DNA from: Bradyrhizobium japonicum USDA 6
GTDB taxonomy: Bacteria; Pseudomonadota; Alphaproteobacteria; Rhizobiales; Xanthobacteraceae
NCBI RefSeq assembly: GCF_000284375.1
Contig: NC_017249.1
Span: 4,442,001-4,506,000 of the forward strand
Length of the DNA stretch: 64,000 nt
Direction: 5' to 3'
Shown: in pieces, positions 42,876-57,248 of the stretch
Layout of the letters: each line of letters starts with the position of its first letter
Numbering within the stretch: position 1 is the stretch's first letter
Notes under the pieces: generated by a model
The model's input: the letters and a program-made list of their open reading frames with translations, nothing else
The model's database searches: none
What the model was told of the DNA's origin: nothing
Made by a program: the position numbers and the translations under genes

Positions 42876-44041
42876 CCGAGGAAGTTCGGCTCCAGATGAA
42901 TTGCTCCGCCGAGCGGCCGCACCAAGCCTTGAACTGACCAAGCGATGAAGCGCGCCCAGCGCAGCGCGGTCCAGTAGGGACTCGTCGCGGTCGAGACTGA
43001 GCGGAACTCGAACGCCTTCGCCGCCGACCATTGGTCGCAGGCCCGCTTGACCGGATCGGAGTAGAAGGTGGCGATCTTGTCCGCATCCATCCCGTCGGAG
43101 GCGAGCCAATCCGGGATATGGACGTTGCAGAGCCGCTCAACGTCGGTGAAGACCTTGTCGCAGCCGGTGCCGGCGGCGGGGCACGAGGTCGAGAACGCAT
43201 CGCCCACCAGCACGAGGCCGGGCTGGCCGCTTGCGTCGTTCACATAAAGGTCGACCGGACGGATCTTGATCTCGCCGGCGATGTCGAAGGCGCCGGTGAT
43301 GCGCTTGAGCCGGGGCAGGGCGGCGTCCAGCGTCTCGGCTGGCGCGCGGCGCAGCTCGCGCAGCCAAGGGTCGTCGAAGCCGCGATAGACGAACAGATTG
43401 GCGCGCATCCGCGGACCGGTCGGAAACAGCGTGATGTAGGGGATTCGGTCGCTCGGCCGTTCCGAGAAATAGGTCAGCGCCGGGAAGTCGAACGAATTCC
43501 GCCCCGCCGGCACCACGTCGAATCCGACCGAGATCGAATGGCAGGCGCTGATGACTTTTCGCGCGATGCCGAGCTGGTGGCGCAGGCCGACGTTCAGGCC
43601 GTTGGCGAGCACGACGAGTCGGGCCGAGATCGTCTCCTCATTGGAGAGCGTGATCTTTTGGCGCTCCGGGCTCGTCGAGAGCGAGACCGCCTTGGCGCAG
43701 ATGCGCTCGACGCCGGCAGGAATCTCGTCGCGGACCGCGTTGACGAGCGAATCGTAAAGGATGTTGAATTGCCGACTCGGCGCCTTGTCGAGCAAACGGC
43801 CGAAGCGGGCGATCCAGTTTTCGCCGGCAAAGGTTGCGCGGCGCAGCACTGATTCTCCGATTCCGGTCTTCAGGAATCGCTCGAGCTGGACGTGACCACT
43901 GAGTTTTTCGACTCGAAAGTCCGCCGGATAGCTCTCATGCGGGTCGATCAATACCGTCGAAATGCCGGCGCGGCCGAGCATTGCGGCGGCGGTCGAACCG
44001 GACAATCCCCCGCCGATAATGGCAATGTCGGTGTACCGCAT
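42782..44041 (-). CDS. FAD-dependent oxidoreductase (halogenase/geranylgeranyl-reductase-like) with poly-serine tail
   Basis: The 419-residue flavoprotein belongs to the PHBH-fold monooxygenase/halogenase superfamily. Its FAD motifs are IIGGGLSGSTAAAMLGRAGI (residues 8-27), DPHES after strand 2, and LVGDAFSTSCPAAGTGCDKV with G280-D281. The halogenase WxWxIP signature is not seen, so halogenation is not supported. Residues 392-418 are nearly all serine. This tail is encoded opposite the poly-Asp/Glu tail of the ABC exporter (overlap 42782-42875), and translation stops only where that acidic run allows a TGA. The conserved domain ends near residue 390. ATG 44041 has a weak AGAG ribosome binding site. 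Its substrate is unknown. Confidence 0.82.
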   Translation of the reverse strand: MRYTDIAIIGGGLSGSTAAAMLGRAGISTVLIDPHESYPADFRVEKLSGHVQLERFLKTGIGESVLRRATFAGENWIARFGRLLDKAPSRQFNILYDSLVNAVRDEIPAGVERICAKAVSLSTSPERQKITLSNEETISARLVVLANGLNVGLRHQLGIARKVISACHSISVGFDVVPAGRNSFDFPALTYFSERPSDRIPYITLFPTGPRMRANLFVYRGFDDPWLRELRRAPAETLDAALPRLKRITGAFDIAGEIKIRPVDLYVNDASGQPGLVLVGDAFSTSCPAAGTGCDKVFTDVERLCNVHIPDWLASDGMDADKIATFYSDPVKRACDQWSAAKAFEFRSVSTATSPYWTALRWARFIAWSVQGLVRPLGGAIHLEPNFLGHASSSSSSSSSSSSSRSSSSSSSSSLSSSA

Positions 44042-44724
44042 GGTGCAAATCTCTGCCGCAGGCGGCAGATTGACGCATCAACAGGAAAAAAAGCCTTAGC
44101 AAGGGTTATAAAAGTACATTTTGCCCGGATATAAATTGTCTCTGGGCTGGTGGAACAGACGTCCGGTCCCCATATCCGACAGGCGTGGTGAGTGCGGGCA
44201 AACAGCGATTTCGTCAGGTGGCAGAAGCGTTTTCTGACTGTCGTTTCACCTTGACTTGGCCGACTCTCACTTATAGAAAGCGCCTCACTTAACGACAGGC
44301 GGTGAGCATCGCCAGCGTCGGAACGGGCCACCCGTTGATCCGCAAGGATTAGATCTCCAGGGATCGCTAAGACGGGCACCAACCTCGACGAATGCCGCTC
44401 AAACGCTGTCGATCATAGCTAGGCAATGCCAGTGCGATTTTAGGTCTCTTGAGCTCGTTCTCTTGAGACCGAATTCGGATGCATGACCTCGGTGCGCGGG
44501 CCGCAGCTTTATGCTGATTGGCCTGAAACTGCGGTCCTCTGTGGCGTCGTAACGCTTTCCGCTCGGTGATGGAGCGGTTGGCGCAATTTCGCTTTGTGCG
44601 GATTATTCCGTGCGAGGCGACCTCGTCGGGTGGGTGGCCCGAAAAGAATTGCGGTTCCGGCAACGGGCCGCGCCAAGACAGCGGGCCCGGAAGGGGCCGC
44701 GGCAGAACAAAGGGTAAGGCCAGG
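44042..44724 (+). promoter_or_regulatory. 683-bp upstream region of the rpsL operon
   Basis: No gene is visible. The region contains the divergent flavoprotein start, the promoter listed separately, and a leader of about 440 bases. Within the leader GGTCTC (44443-44448) and GAGACC (44465-44470) can pair, together with the inner GAG/CTC. An open frame from 44566 is in phase with rpsL but not ribosomal-protein-like. The length suggests leader-mediated control, but I see no known riboswitch. Confidence 0.5.
44251..44279 (+). promoter_or_regulatory. Candidate promoter of the str (rpsL-rpsG-fusA-tuf) operon
   Basis: CTTGACT (44250-44256) is a strong alphaproteobacterial -35 element. TATAGA (44272-44277) lies 15-16 bases downstream and overlaps TAGAAA at 17-base spacing. 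It is the only good housekeeping promoter in this region. Confidence 0.55.
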
Positions 44725-45096
44725 ATGCCGACGATCAACCAGCTGATCGCTCAACCGCGTGAAGTGCAGAAGTCGCGCAAGAAGGTGCCGGCGCTGCAGC
44801 AGTCGCCGCAGAAGCGTGGTGTTTGCACCCGCGTCTACACCACGACCCCGAAGAAGCCGAACTCGGCGCTTCGTAAGGTCGCCAAGGTGCGCCTGACGAA
44901 CGGCTTCGAGGTGATCGGCTACATCCCCGGCGAAGGTCATAACCTCCAGGAGCACTCGGTGGTCATGATCCGCGGCGGCCGCGTCAAGGACTTGCCCGGC
45001 GTGCGCTACCACATCCTCCGCGGCGTTCTGGATACCCAGGGCGTCAAGAACCGTAAGCAGCGTCGTTCGAAGTACGGCGCCAAGCGTCCGAAGTAA
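44725..45096 (+). CDS. rpsL: 30S ribosomal protein S12
   Basis: S12 lies at the decoding centre and controls fidelity. The 123-residue protein starts at ATG 44725 ([20 protein letters not shown]) after AGGGTAAGGCCAGG. The streptomycin-critical lysines are wild type: K43 in [13 protein letters not shown] and K88 in [13 protein letters not shown], so no target resistance is expected. It opens the str operon. rpsG follows after 15 bases. Confidence 0.99.
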   Translation: MPTINQLIAQPREVQKSRKKVPALQQSPQKRGVCTRVYTTTPKKPNSALRKVAKVRLTNGFEVIGYIPGEGHNLQEHSVVMIRGGRVKDLPGVRYHILRGVLDTQGVKNRKQRRSKYGAKRPK

Positions 45097-45582
<486 letters not shown>

Positions 45583-45615
45583 CGGCGAAACAAACGGACT
45601 CGCAAGGAACAGCCC

Positions 45616-47688
<2,073 letters not shown>

Positions 47689-47728
47689 TTGTCGTCGGTC
47701 CAGAGCTGACGATTGAACGGAGAGTCAA

Positions 47729-48919
<1,191 letters not shown>

Positions 48920-48922
48920 CAA

Positions 48923-48987
48923 GCGAATAGGGAATGGTGAGTGGCGAATAGGGAATTCTATTCGCTACTCGCTACTCGCCACTCACT
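48923..48987. repeat. Short repeat and hairpin between tuf and rpsJ
   Basis: GCGAATAGGGAAT occurs twice (48923-48935 and 48944-48956, period 21). The following CTATTCGC and CCACTCAC are complementary to GCGAATAG and GTGAGTGG, forming a hairpin that includes the second copy. CTACTCG is itself repeated. The composition is unlike the flanking genes. The element fills nearly all of the 83-bp tuf-rpsJ spacer. Confidence 0.75.
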
Positions 48988-49002
48988 AGAGAAAGCACGG
49001 CA

Positions 49003-49311
49003 ATGAACGGCCAAAACATTCGTATCCGTCTCAAGGCGTTCGACCATCGTATCCTCGATACGTCGACCCGCGAGATCGTGAACACGGCGAAGCGCACCGG
49101 TGCGCAGGTCCGCGGACCCATCCCGCTGCCCACCCGCATCGAGAAGTTCACCGTCAACCGTTCGCCGCACGTCGACAAGAAGAGCCGCGAGCAGTTCGAG
49201 ATGCGTACCCACAAGCGCCTGCTCGATATCGTCGATCCGACCCCGCAGACCGTCGATGCTTTGATGAAGCTCGACCTGGCCGCCGGTGTCGACGTCGAGA
49301 TCAAGCTCTAA
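49003..49311 (+). CDS. rpsJ: 30S ribosomal protein S10
   Basis: S10 (102 residues) sits in the 30S head. As NusE it also pairs with NusB in antitermination and with NusG in coupling. Motifs are [20 protein letters not shown], then [20 protein letters not shown] and the C-terminal [11 protein letters not shown]. It is the first gene of the S10 operon. rplC follows after 53 bases. Confidence 0.99.
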
Positions 49312-49364
49312 GATTTTTGGATCACGTTCGCGACTAGCGGACAGAAAGAACAGGAAGCACGCCG

Positions 49365-50078
49365 ATGCGCTCCGGAGTGATCGCACAAAAGGTCGGGATG
49401 ACGCGGGTCTTTACAGAGGCCGGCGAACATATCCCCGTGACCGTGCTGAAGCTCGGCAATTGCCAGGTCGTAGGCCACCGCACTGAAGAGAAGAACGGTT
49501 ATGTCGCGCTCCAGCTTGGTTCTGGCAGCCGCAAGACCGTGTACATGCCCAAGGCTGAGCGCGGCCAGTTCGCGGTCGCCAAGGTCGAGCCGAAGCGGCA
49601 GGTCGAGGAGTTCCGCGTCTCTGCGGATGCCATGATCCCCGTTGGCGCCGAGATCCTCGCCGACCACTTCGTCGTCGGCCAGTTCGTCGACGTCACCGGC
49701 ACCTCGGTCGGTAAGGGTTTCGCCGGCGGCATGAAGCGCTGGAACTTCGGCGGTCTGCGCGCCACGCACGGTGTGTCGATCTCGCACCGCTCGATCGGTT
49801 CGACCGGCGGCCGTCAGGACCCCGGCAAGACCTGGAAGAACAAGAAGATGCCCGGCCATATGGGTGTCGACCGCATCACCACGCTCAACCTTCGAGTCGT
49901 TCAGCTCGATGTCGAGCGCGGCCTGATCCTCGTCGAAGGCGCCGTTCCCGGCTCCAAGGGCGGCTGGATCCGTGTGCGCGACGCTGTCAAGAAGCCGCTG
50001 CCGAAGGAAGCTCCGAAGCCCGGCAAGTTCAAGGTTGCTGGCGAAGCGGACGCCGCTCCGGCTGCGCAGGAGGCGTGA
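49365..50078 (+). CDS. rplC: 50S ribosomal protein L3
   Basis: L3 is an early assembly protein with a long extension reaching the peptidyl-transferase centre. It has 237 residues. The N-terminus is [20 protein letters not shown], and the loop [20 protein letters not shown] contains the conserved glutamine-methylation context [19 protein letters not shown]. The C-terminal tail is extended and alanine-rich. The stop is one base before the rplD start. Confidence 0.98.
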   Translation: MRSGVIAQKVGMTRVFTEAGEHIPVTVLKLGNCQVVGHRTEEKNGYVALQLGSGSRKTVYMPKAERGQFAVAKVEPKRQVEEFRVSADAMIPVGAEILADHFVVGQFVDVTGTSVGKGFAGGMKRWNFGGLRATHGVSISHRSIGSTGGRQDPGKTWKNKKMPGHMGVDRITTLNLRVVQLDVERGLILVEGAVPGSKGGWIRVRDAVKKPLPKEAPKPGKFKVAGEADAAPAAQEA

Positions 50079-50079
50079 G

Positions 50080-50700
50080 ATGGAATTGAAGGTCACGACC
50101 CTCGAAGGTAAGGAAGCCGGCTCGGTCCAGCTTTCCGACGCCATTTTCGGCCTCGAGCCGCGCCAGGACATCATTGCGCGTTGCGTGCAGTGGCAGCTCA
50201 ACAAGCGTCAGGCCGGCACTCACAAGGCCAAGGGCCGCGCCGAGATCTGGCGCACCGGCAAGAAGATGTACAAGCAGAAGGGCACCGGCGGTGCTCGTCA
50301 CGGCTCGGCCCGCGTGCCGCAGTTCCGCGGCGGTGGCCGTGCCTTCGGTCCGGTGGTGCGTTCGCACGCCACCGACCTGCCGAAGAAGGTCCGCGCGCTT
50401 GCCCTCAAGCACGCGCTGTCGGCGAAGGCCAAGGACGGCGATCTGCTGGTGATCGACAAGGCCGCGCTGGAAGCCGCGAAGACCAAGGCGCTGCTCGGCC
50501 ACTTCTCGGGCCTCGGCTTGACCAACGCGCTGATCATCGACGGCGCCGAGCTCAACAACGGCTTTGCCGCTGCGGCCCGCAACATCCCGAACATGGACGT
50601 GCTGCCGATCCAGGGCATCAACGTCTATGACATCCTGCGCCGTCAGAAGCTCGTTCTGACCAAGGCCGCCATCGATGCGCTGGAGGCGCGCTTCAAATGA
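50080..50700 (+). CDS. rplD: 50S ribosomal protein L4
   Basis: L4 (206 residues) lines the exit tunnel through a long loop ([20 protein letters not shown]). In E. coli it represses the S10 operon. ATG 50080 lies one base after the rplC stop and follows AGGAGGCGTGAG. The longer frame upstream overlaps rplC and is not used. The 3' end overlaps rplW by 4 bases (ATGA), so coupling is expected. Confidence 0.98.
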   Translation: MELKVTTLEGKEAGSVQLSDAIFGLEPRQDIIARCVQWQLNKRQAGTHKAKGRAEIWRTGKKMYKQKGTGGARHGSARVPQFRGGGRAFGPVVRSHATDLPKKVRALALKHALSAKAKDGDLLVIDKAALEAAKTKALLGHFSGLGLTNALIIDGAELNNGFAAAARNIPNMDVLPIQGINVYDILRRQKLVLTKAAIDALEARFK

Positions 50701-50999
50701 CGAAGAACATCGAGCCTCGCCACTACGACGTGATCTTGTCGCCGGTCGTGACCGAAAAGGCGACGATCGCCTCGGAGCACAACAAGGTCCTGTTCAAGGT
50801 GGCCGCGAAGGCGACCAAGCCGCAGATCAAGGAAGCGATCGAGAAGCTGTTCGACGTCAAGGTCAAGAGCGTCAACACGCTGGTCCGCAAGGGCAAGACC
50901 AAGGTCTTCCGCGGCAATCTCGGCTCGCAGTCGAACAGCAAGCGCGCGATCGTGACCCTCGAAGAGGGCCACCGGATCGACGTGACCACCGGTCTGTAA
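50697..50999 (+). CDS. rplW: 50S ribosomal protein L23
   Basis: L23 (100 residues) lies at the tunnel exit and docks trigger factor and SRP. Motifs are [40 protein letters not shown] and [12 protein letters not shown]. Its ATG overlaps the rplD stop codon. rplB follows after 12 bases. Confidence 0.98.
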   Translation: MTKNIEPRHYDVILSPVVTEKATIASEHNKVLFKVAAKATKPQIKEAIEKLFDVKVKSVNTLVRKGKTKVFRGNLGSQSNSKRAIVTLEEGHRIDVTTGL

Positions 51000-51011
51000 G
51001 GTCGTACGACG

Positions 51012-51845
51012 ATGGCACTGAAAAAATTCAATCCCACGACGCCGGGCCAGCGCCAGCTGGTGATGGTCGATCGTTCGGCCCTCTACAAGGGCAAGCCGGT
51101 CAAGGCGCTCACCGAAGGCAAGCACTCCTCGGGCGGTCGCAACAACACCGGTCGCATCACCGTGCGCTTCCGCGGCGGCGGTCACAAGCAGACGCTGCGC
51201 ATCGTCGACTTCAAGCGCGACAAGGTCGATGCGCCCGCGACGGTCGAGCGGCTGGAATACGATCCGAACCGCACCGCGTTCATCGCGCTGGTCAAGTACG
51301 AAGACGGTACCCAGGCCTATATCCTGGCGCCGCAGCGCCTTGCCGTCGGTGATTCCGTCGTTGCCGGCAACTATGTCGACGTGAAGCCGGGCAACGTCAT
51401 GCCGCTCGGCAACATGCCGGTCGGCACGATCATCCACAACATCGAGGTCAAGATCGGGAAGGGCGGCCAGCTCGCTCGTTCCGCCGGCACCTACGCCCAG
51501 CTCGTCGGCCGCGACCACGACTACGTGATCATCCGCCTGAACTCGGGTGAGCAGCGCCTGGTGCACGGTCGTTGCCGCGGCACGATCGGCGCGGTGTCGA
51601 ACCCGGATCACATGAACACCTCGATCGGCAAGGCCGGCCGTAGCCGTTGGCTGGGCCGCAAGCCGCATAACCGCGGTGTTTCGATGAACCCGATCGACCA
51701 TCCGCACGGCGGTGGTGAAGGTCGTACCTCGGGCGGTCGCCACCCGGTCACCCCGTGGGGCAAGCCGACCAAGGGCAAGAAGACCCGCAGCAACAAGTCG
51801 ACCAACAAATTCATTCTCCTAAGCCGCCACAAGCGGAAGAAGTAA
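51012..51845 (+). CDS. rplB: 50S ribosomal protein L2
   Basis: L2 (277 residues) is required for subunit association and peptidyl transfer. The RNA-binding OB and SH3-like domains include [20 protein letters not shown] and [20 protein letters not shown]. The C-terminal loop [20 protein letters not shown] carries the conserved histidine of the peptidyl-transferase region. rpsS starts 12 bases later. Confidence 0.99.
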   Translation: MALKKFNPTTPGQRQLVMVDRSALYKGKPVKALTEGKHSSGGRNNTGRITVRFRGGGHKQTLRIVDFKRDKVDAPATVERLEYDPNRTAFIALVKYEDGTQAYILAPQRLAVGDSVVAGNYVDVKPGNVMPLGNMPVGTIIHNIEVKIGKGGQLARSAGTYAQLVGRDHDYVIIRLNSGEQRLVHGRCRGTIGAVSNPDHMNTSIGKAGRSRWLGRKPHNRGVSMNPIDHPHGGGEGRTSGGRHPVTPWGKPTKGKKTRSNKSTNKFILLSRHKRKK

Positions 51846-51857
51846 GGAACGCCGGAC

Positions 51858-52136
51858 ATGGTTCGTTCAGTCTGGAAAGGCCCGTTCGTCGAGGGTTCTC
51901 TGCTCAAGAAGGCAGATGCGGCCCGCGCGTCTGGCCGTCACGACGTCATCAAGATCTGGAGCCGCCGCTCGACGATCCTGCCGCAGTTCGTCGGCCTGAC
52001 CTTCGGCGTCTACAACGGTCAGAAGCACGTACCGGTTGCCGTCAACGAGGAAATGGTTGGTCACAAGTTCGGCGAGTTCTCGCCGACCCGGACCTTCCAT
52101 GGCCACTCCGGCGACAAGAAAGCCAAGAAGGCTTGA
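51858..52136 (+). CDS. rpsS: 30S ribosomal protein S19
   Basis: S19 (92 residues) forms the top of the 30S head with S13 and contacts A-site tRNA and the 50S bridge B1a. Motifs are [39 protein letters not shown] and [20 protein letters not shown]. rplV follows after 10 bases. Confidence 0.98.
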   Translation: MVRSVWKGPFVEGSLLKKADAARASGRHDVIKIWSRRSTILPQFVGLTFGVYNGQKHVPVAVNEEMVGHKFGEFSPTRTFHGHSGDKKAKKA

Positions 52137-52146
52137 GGATTAAACG

Positions 52147-52533
52147 ATGAGCAAACCTAAGCGCGAACGGAGCCTCGCCGAGAATGAGGCCAAGGCGGTC
52201 GCCCGGATGCTGCGGGTGAGCCCGCAGAAGCTCAACCTGGTCGCCCAGCTCATTCGCGGCCGGAAGGCAGCTGCTGCGCTCGCCGATCTGCAGTTCTCGC
52301 GCAAGCGGATCGCCGTTGACGTGAAGAAGTGCCTGGAATCGGCTATCGCCAATGCCGAGAACAATCACGACCTCGACGTCGACGATCTCGTCGTGGCGCA
52401 GGCCTTCGTCGGCAACGGCCTCGTGATGAAGCGCTTTGCCGCCCGCGGCCGTGGCCGTTCGGGTCGCGTCTACAAACCATTTTCGCAGCTGACGATCATC
52501 GTTCGTCAGGTCGAAGCCGAAGCAGCGGCCTAA
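52147..52533 (+). CDS. rplV: 50S ribosomal protein L22
   Basis: L22 (128 residues) reaches into the exit tunnel with a beta-hairpin ([20 protein letters not shown]), which forms the constriction with L4. The globular part begins [20 protein letters not shown]. Intact hairpin residues suggest normal macrolide behaviour. rpsC follows after 18 bases. Confidence 0.98.
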
Positions 52534-52551
52534 GGGACGCAGGAGCACACG

Positions 52552-53277
<726 letters not shown>

Positions 53278-53307
53278 GCCAGCACAGGAATTTGAGGGCT
53301 TAAAGCC

Positions 53308-53721
53308 ATGATGCAACCTAAGAAAACGAAGTTCCGGAAGGCGCACAAGGGCCGCATCCACGGCGTTGCGTCTTCGGGCGCGACGTTGGCCTTCGGCCAG
53401 TTCGGCCTGAAGGCGACCGAGCCTGAGCGCGTCACCGCGCGCCAGATCGAAGCAGCTCGCCGCGCGCTGACCCGCCACATGAAGCGTGCCGGCCGCGTCT
53501 GGATCCGCGTGTTCCCCGACGTTCCGGTGTCGAAGAAGCCGGCCGAAGTCCGCATGGGCTCCGGCAAGGGTTCGCCGGAATTGTGGGTCGCGCGCGTCAA
53601 GCCGGGCCGGGTGCTGTTCGAGATCGACGGCGTCAACACCCAGACGGCGCGTGAGGCGCTGACCCTGGCGGCCGCCAAGCTGCCGATCAAGACGCGCTTC
53701 GTCGAGCGCATTGCGGAGTAA
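53308..53721 (+). CDS. rplP: 50S ribosomal protein L16
   Basis: L16 (137 residues) binds near the A site and helps place tRNA in the peptidyl-transferase centre. Motifs are [20 protein letters not shown], then [20 protein letters not shown] and [20 protein letters not shown]. The last base of its stop codon is the first base of an upstream ATG for rpmC. Confidence 0.98.
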   Translation: MMQPKKTKFRKAHKGRIHGVASSGATLAFGQFGLKATEPERVTARQIEAARRALTRHMKRAGRVWIRVFPDVPVSKKPAEVRMGSGKGSPELWVARVKPGRVLFEIDGVNTQTAREALTLAAAKLPIKTRFVERIAE

Positions 53722-53726
53722 TGGCC

Positions 53727-53933
53727 ATGGCACAGATGAAGATCGAAGACATCCGCGCGATGAGCCCCGACCAGCAGGATGATGCCATCCTGAACCTGAA
53801 GAAGGAGCGCTTCAACCTGCGCTTCCAGCGCGCCACCGGGCAGCTCGAGAACACCTCGCGCCTGCGCGAGGCTCGCCGTGACATCGCCCGGATCAAGACC
53901 GTCGCCGCGCAGACGCGCGCGAAGAAGAAGTAA
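53727..53933 (+). CDS. rpmC: 50S ribosomal protein L29
   Basis: L29 (68 residues) sits beside L23 at the tunnel exit. It is a two-helix protein starting [20 protein letters not shown], with the family motif [21 protein letters not shown] chose ATG 53727 because GGAG lies 8 bases upstream; ATG 53721, which shares a base with the rplP stop, is too close to it. rpsQ follows after 13 bases. Confidence 0.95.
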   Translation: MAQMKIEDIRAMSPDQQDDAILNLKKERFNLRFQRATGQLENTSRLREARRDIARIKTVAAQTRAKKK

Positions 53934-53946
53934 GAGGCTTACGAAG

Positions 53947-54195
53947 ATGCCGAAACGTACTTTGCAGGGCGTGGTCGTCAGCGACAAGCAAGCCAAGACC
54001 ATCGTGGTGCGGGTCGACCGCCGCTTCACGCACCCGATCTACAAGAAGACGATCCGCCGTTCGAAGAACTATCACGCGCACGACGAGAGCAACGAGTTCA
54101 AGCCGGGCGACATGGTGTGGATCGAGGAATCGAAGCCGATTTCGAAGTTGAAGCGCTGGGTCGTGATCCGGGGCGAACACAAGAAAAGCGCCTGA
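53947..54195 (+). CDS. rpsQ: 30S ribosomal protein S17
   Basis: S17 (82 residues) is an early 30S assembly protein with an OB fold. Motifs are [20 protein letters not shown], then [20 protein letters not shown] and [23 protein letters not shown] 53947 follows GAGGCTTACGAAG; the frame extends upstream into rpmC but without similarity. An 84-bp gap separates it from rplN, with no gene seen. Confidence 0.97.
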   Translation: MPKRTLQGVVVSDKQAKTIVVRVDRRFTHPIYKKTIRRSKNYHAHDESNEFKPGDMVWIEESKPISKLKRWVVIRGEHKKSA

Positions 54196-54279
54196 TCTGT
54201 TGGCTTTAGCCGACCGACTTCAGGGAAATGTTGAGCGCCGGCTGGGCTGGCGCAAAGAGAAAGAGGACGAGGTGCATCA

Positions 54280-54648
54280 ATGATTCAGATGCAGACCAAC
54301 CTCGACGTGGCCGACAATTCTGGCGCACGCCGTGTCATGTGTATCAAGGTGCTCGGGGGCTCCAAGCGCCGCTACGCCACGATCGGCGACATCATCGTCG
54401 TCTCGATCAAGGAAGCGATTCCGCGTGGCAAGGTGAAGAAGGGCGACGTGATGAAGGCCGTCGTGGTGCGCGTCCGCAAGGACATTCGCCGCGCCGACGG
54501 TTCGGTCATCCGCTTCGACCGCAACGCCGCCGTCCTGATCAACAATCAGTCCGAGCCGGTCGGCACCCGTATCTTCGGGCCCGTGCCGCGCGAGCTGCGC
54601 GCCAAGAACCACATGAAGATCATCTCGCTCGCGCCGGAGGTGCTGTGA
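54280..54648 (+). CDS. rplN: 50S ribosomal protein L14
   Basis: L14 (122 residues) makes intersubunit bridge B8 with 16S rRNA and is the docking site of the silencing factor RsfS. Motifs are [40 protein letters not shown] and the C-terminal [15 protein letters not shown]. Its stop codon shares one base with the rplX start (TGATG). Confidence 0.98.
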   Translation: MIQMQTNLDVADNSGARRVMCIKVLGGSKRRYATIGDIIVVSIKEAIPRGKVKKGDVMKAVVVRVRKDIRRADGSVIRFDRNAAVLINNQSEPVGTRIFGPVPRELRAKNHMKIISLAPEVL

Positions 54649-54962
54649 TGGCTGCGAAGATCCGCAAGGGCGACAAGGTCGTCGTGCTGACCGGTCGCGA
54701 CAAGGGCCGCACCGGCGAAGTGTTCGAAGTGCGTCCCGCCGCGGGCACGGCGCTCGTGCGCGGCATCAACATGGTCAAGCGTCACCAGAAGCAGACGCAG
54801 GCCCAGGAGGGCGGCATCATCTCGAAGGAGTCGCCGATCCAACTGTCCAACATCGCGTATGTCGGCAAGGACGGAAAGCCGACCCGCGTCGGATTCAAGA
54901 TTCTGGCGGACGGCAAGAAGGTCCGCATCGCCAAGAGCTCGGGAGCTGAGATCGATGGCTGA
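54648..54962 (+). CDS. rplX: 50S ribosomal protein L24
   Basis: L24 (104 residues) initiates 50S assembly. The KOW motif is [20 protein letters not shown], followed by [20 protein letters not shown]. The start ATG 54648 overlaps the rplN stop by one base. The 3' end overlaps rplE by 8 bases, so translation is probably coupled along rplN-rplX-rplE. Confidence 0.98.
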   Translation: MAAKIRKGDKVVVLTGRDKGRTGEVFEVRPAAGTALVRGINMVKRHQKQTQAQEGGIISKESPIQLSNIAYVGKDGKPTRVGFKILADGKKVRIAKSSGAEIDG

Positions 54963-55512
54963 GGCCGCTTACACGCCGCGCCTGCGCGCGGAATACGACG
55001 CGAAGATCCGCACGGCGATGACCGAGAAATTCGGTTATGAGAACGTGATGCAGGTTCCGCGCCTGGACAAGGTCGTGCTGAACATGGGCGTTGGCGATTC
55101 CGTCAACGACCGCAAGAAGGCCGAGACCGCCGCTGCCGAGCTGACCCAGATCGCCGGCCAGAAGGCGATCGTGACCTATTCGCGTATCGCGATCGCGACC
55201 TTCAAGCTGCGTGAAAACCAGCCGATCGGCTGCAAGGTCACGCTGCGCAAGGCCCACATGTACGAGTTCATCGACCGCCTGGTGAACGTGGCGCTGCCCC
55301 GCGTCCGCGACTTCCGCGGCCTGAACCCGAAGAGCTTTGACGGCCGCGGCAACTACTCGCTCGGCATCAAGGAGCACATCATTTTCCCCGAGATCGACTT
55401 CGACAAGGTCACGGAAGCCCGCGGTATGGACATCACCGTCTGCACCACGGCCAAGACCGACGAAGAGGCGAGGGCCTTGTTGACCGCTTTCAATTTCCCG
55501 TTCCGGCAGTGA
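54955..55512 (+). CDS. rplE: 50S ribosomal protein L5
   Basis: L5 (185 residues) binds 5S rRNA and contacts P-site tRNA and S13 (bridge B1b). Motifs are [40 protein letters not shown] and [23 protein letters not shown] 54955, preceded by GGGAGCTGAG, lies inside the end of rplX. rpsN follows after 46 bases. Confidence 0.98.
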   Translation: MAEAAYTPRLRAEYDAKIRTAMTEKFGYENVMQVPRLDKVVLNMGVGDSVNDRKKAETAAAELTQIAGQKAIVTYSRIAIATFKLRENQPIGCKVTLRKAHMYEFIDRLVNVALPRVRDFRGLNPKSFDGRGNYSLGIKEHIIFPEIDFDKVTEARGMDITVCTTAKTDEEARALLTAFNFPFRQ

Positions 55513-55558
55513 GACGCTGACCTAAAGCCTCTCAAACGCGGATACCCAGGAGCCAAGC

Positions 55559-55864
55559 ATGGCAAAGAAGAGTTCAGTTGAGAAGAACAACCGGCGCAAG
55601 CGGATGGTGAAGAACGCCGCCCCGAAGCGCGAGCGGTTGAAGGCGATCATCGCCGACAAGACGCTGCCGATGGAGGAGCGGTTCGCCGCGACCCTGAAGC
55701 TTGCGGAAATGCCGCGCAATTCGTCGGCGACCCGCGTCCGTCTGCGTTGCGAGCTGTCGGGCCGCCCGCGCTCGAACTACCGCAAGAACAAGCTGTCCCG
55801 TATCGCGCTGCGCGACCTTGGCTCCAAGGGCATGGTCCCGGGCCTCGTGAAGTCCAGCTGGTAA
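55559..55864 (+). CDS. rpsN: 30S ribosomal protein S14 (zinc-independent form)
   Basis: S14 (101 residues) stabilises the 30S head next to S3, S10 and S19. It is the long form without CxxC zinc ligands, normal for proteobacteria. Motifs are [20 protein letters not shown], then [32 protein letters not shown] precedes ATG 55559. rpsH follows after 14 bases. Confidence 0.98.
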   Translation: MAKKSSVEKNNRRKRMVKNAAPKRERLKAIIADKTLPMEERFAATLKLAEMPRNSSATRVRLRCELSGRPRSNYRKNKLSRIALRDLGSKGMVPGLVKSSW

Positions 55865-55878
55865 GGAGGGTCGTTTAG

Positions 55879-56277
55879 ATGTCTACGCACGATCCAATCA
55901 GCGATCTGATCACCCGCATCCGCAACGCGCAGATGCGCTCCAAGAGCAAGGTGTCCACGCCTGGTTCGAAGATGCGCGAGAACGTGCTGGAGGTCCTCAA
56001 GTCCGAGGGCTACATCCGCGGCTACGCCACGCTCGAGCACTCCTCGGGCCGCAGCGAGATCGAGATCGAGCTGAAGTATTTCGACGGCGAACCCGTCATC
56101 CGCGAGATCGAACGAGTCTCCAAGCCCGGGCGCCGCGTTTACGCCTCGGTGAAGAACCTGCCGCGGGTCAACAACGGGCTCGGCATTTCGGTGTTGTCGA
56201 CGCCGAAGGGGATCATGGCCGACCACAGCGCGCGCGATGCGAATGTGGGCGGTGAAGTCCTCTTCACGGTGTTCTGA
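55879..56277 (+). CDS. rpsH: 30S ribosomal protein S8
   Basis: S8 (132 residues) binds the central domain of 16S rRNA and in E. coli represses the spc operon. Motifs are [40 protein letters not shown] and [36 protein letters not shown] is a very strong ribosome binding region. rplF follows after 16 bases. Confidence 0.98.
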   Translation: MSTHDPISDLITRIRNAQMRSKSKVSTPGSKMRENVLEVLKSEGYIRGYATLEHSSGRSEIEIELKYFDGEPVIREIERVSKPGRRVYASVKNLPRVNNGLGISVLSTPKGIMADHSARDANVGGEVLFTVF

Positions 56278-56293
56278 GAAGGATTTTTGATCC

Positions 56294-56827
56294 ATGTCAC
56301 GTGTTGGCAAAAAGCCTGTGGCGGTTCCGTCGGGTGTTACCGCGACCGTCGATGGGCAGACCGTCAAGATGAAGGGGCCGAAGGGCCAGCTTCAGTTCGT
56401 CGTCCATGACGACGTCGAGGTGAAGCTCGAGAGCGGCCAGATCAAGGTCAAGCCGCGGCTCGAGACCAACCGCGCGCGGGCCCTGTATGGTACCGCTCGC
56501 GCCCAGGTCGCGAATCTGGTCGAAGGCGTCACCAAGGGCTTCGAGAAGAAGCTCGAAATCACCGGCGTCGGTTACCGCGCCGCGATGCAGGGCAAGAACC
56601 TGCAGCTCGCGCTCGGCTACAGCCACGACGTGGTCTACGCGATCCCGGAAGGGATCACGATCACCGTGCCGAAGCCGACCGAGATCACGGTGACCGGCAG
56701 CGACATCCAGCGTGTCGGCCAGGTCGCCGCCGAGATTCGCTCCTATCGTCCGCCGGAGCCCTACAAGGGCAAGGGCGTGAAGTATGTTGGCGAATTCATC
56801 TTCCGCAAGGAAGGCAAGAAGAAGTAA
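56294..56827 (+). CDS. rplF: 50S ribosomal protein L6
   Basis: L6 (177 residues) lies near the sarcin-ricin loop and factor-binding site and consists of two similar folds. Motifs are [40 protein letters not shown] and [20 protein letters not shown]. rplR follows after 11 bases. Confidence 0.98.
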   Translation: MSRVGKKPVAVPSGVTATVDGQTVKMKGPKGQLQFVVHDDVEVKLESGQIKVKPRLETNRARALYGTARAQVANLVEGVTKGFEKKLEITGVGYRAAMQGKNLQLALGYSHDVVYAIPEGITITVPKPTEITVTGSDIQRVGQVAAEIRSYRPPEPYKGKGVKYVGEFIFRKEGKKK

Positions 56828-56838
56828 CGGAGCCGGTC

Positions 56839-57201
56839 ATGTCGAAAGCCAAGGTTACGAATGCCCGGCGCAAGCGGAGTGTGCGGCTGAAGCTGCGCCG
56901 CTCCGGTGGTGGCCGTCCGCGCCTGTCGGTGTTCCGCTCGTCCAAGCACATCTACGCCCAGGTCATCGACGACCTGAAGGGCGAGACGCTGGCCTCTGCT
57001 TCGTCGCTCGAGAAGTCGATGCGCGACGGCGGCAAGACCGGCGCCGACATCGATGCGGCGAAGGCGGTCGGCAAGCTGCTGGCCGAGCGCGCCGCCGAGA
57101 AGGGCGTCAAGGAAGTCGTGTTCGATCGCGGCAGCTATCTCTATCACGGGCGCGTCAAGGCTCTTGCCGATGCGGCGCGTGAGAGCGGGCTGAGCTTCTA
57201 A
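56839..57201 (+). CDS. rplR: 50S ribosomal protein L18
   Basis: L18 (120 residues) binds 5S rRNA and brings it into the central protuberance with L5. Motifs are [40 protein letters not shown] and the C-terminal [31 protein letters not shown] precedes ATG 56839. Confidence 0.98.
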   Translation: MSKAKVTNARRKRSVRLKLRRSGGGRPRLSVFRSSKHIYAQVIDDLKGETLASASSLEKSMRDGGKTGADIDAAKAVGKLLAERAAEKGVKEVVFDRGSYLYHGRVKALADAARESGLSF

Positions 57202-57248
57202 CGGAATTTGAGGATTGAGGCGTAAGCCTCTGAAGGATTGGAAAAACC

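Noticed and set aside
42782..44041. Annotation of the minus-strand flavoprotein as a tryptophan halogenase
   Set aside because: The overall fold matches, but the WxWxIP halogenase signature is not visible, so only the broad FAD-oxidoreductase call is kept.
44566..44724. 53-residue N-terminal extension of S12
   Set aside because: S12 begins MPTINQL in all relatives I know; the extension is low-complexity leader sequence.
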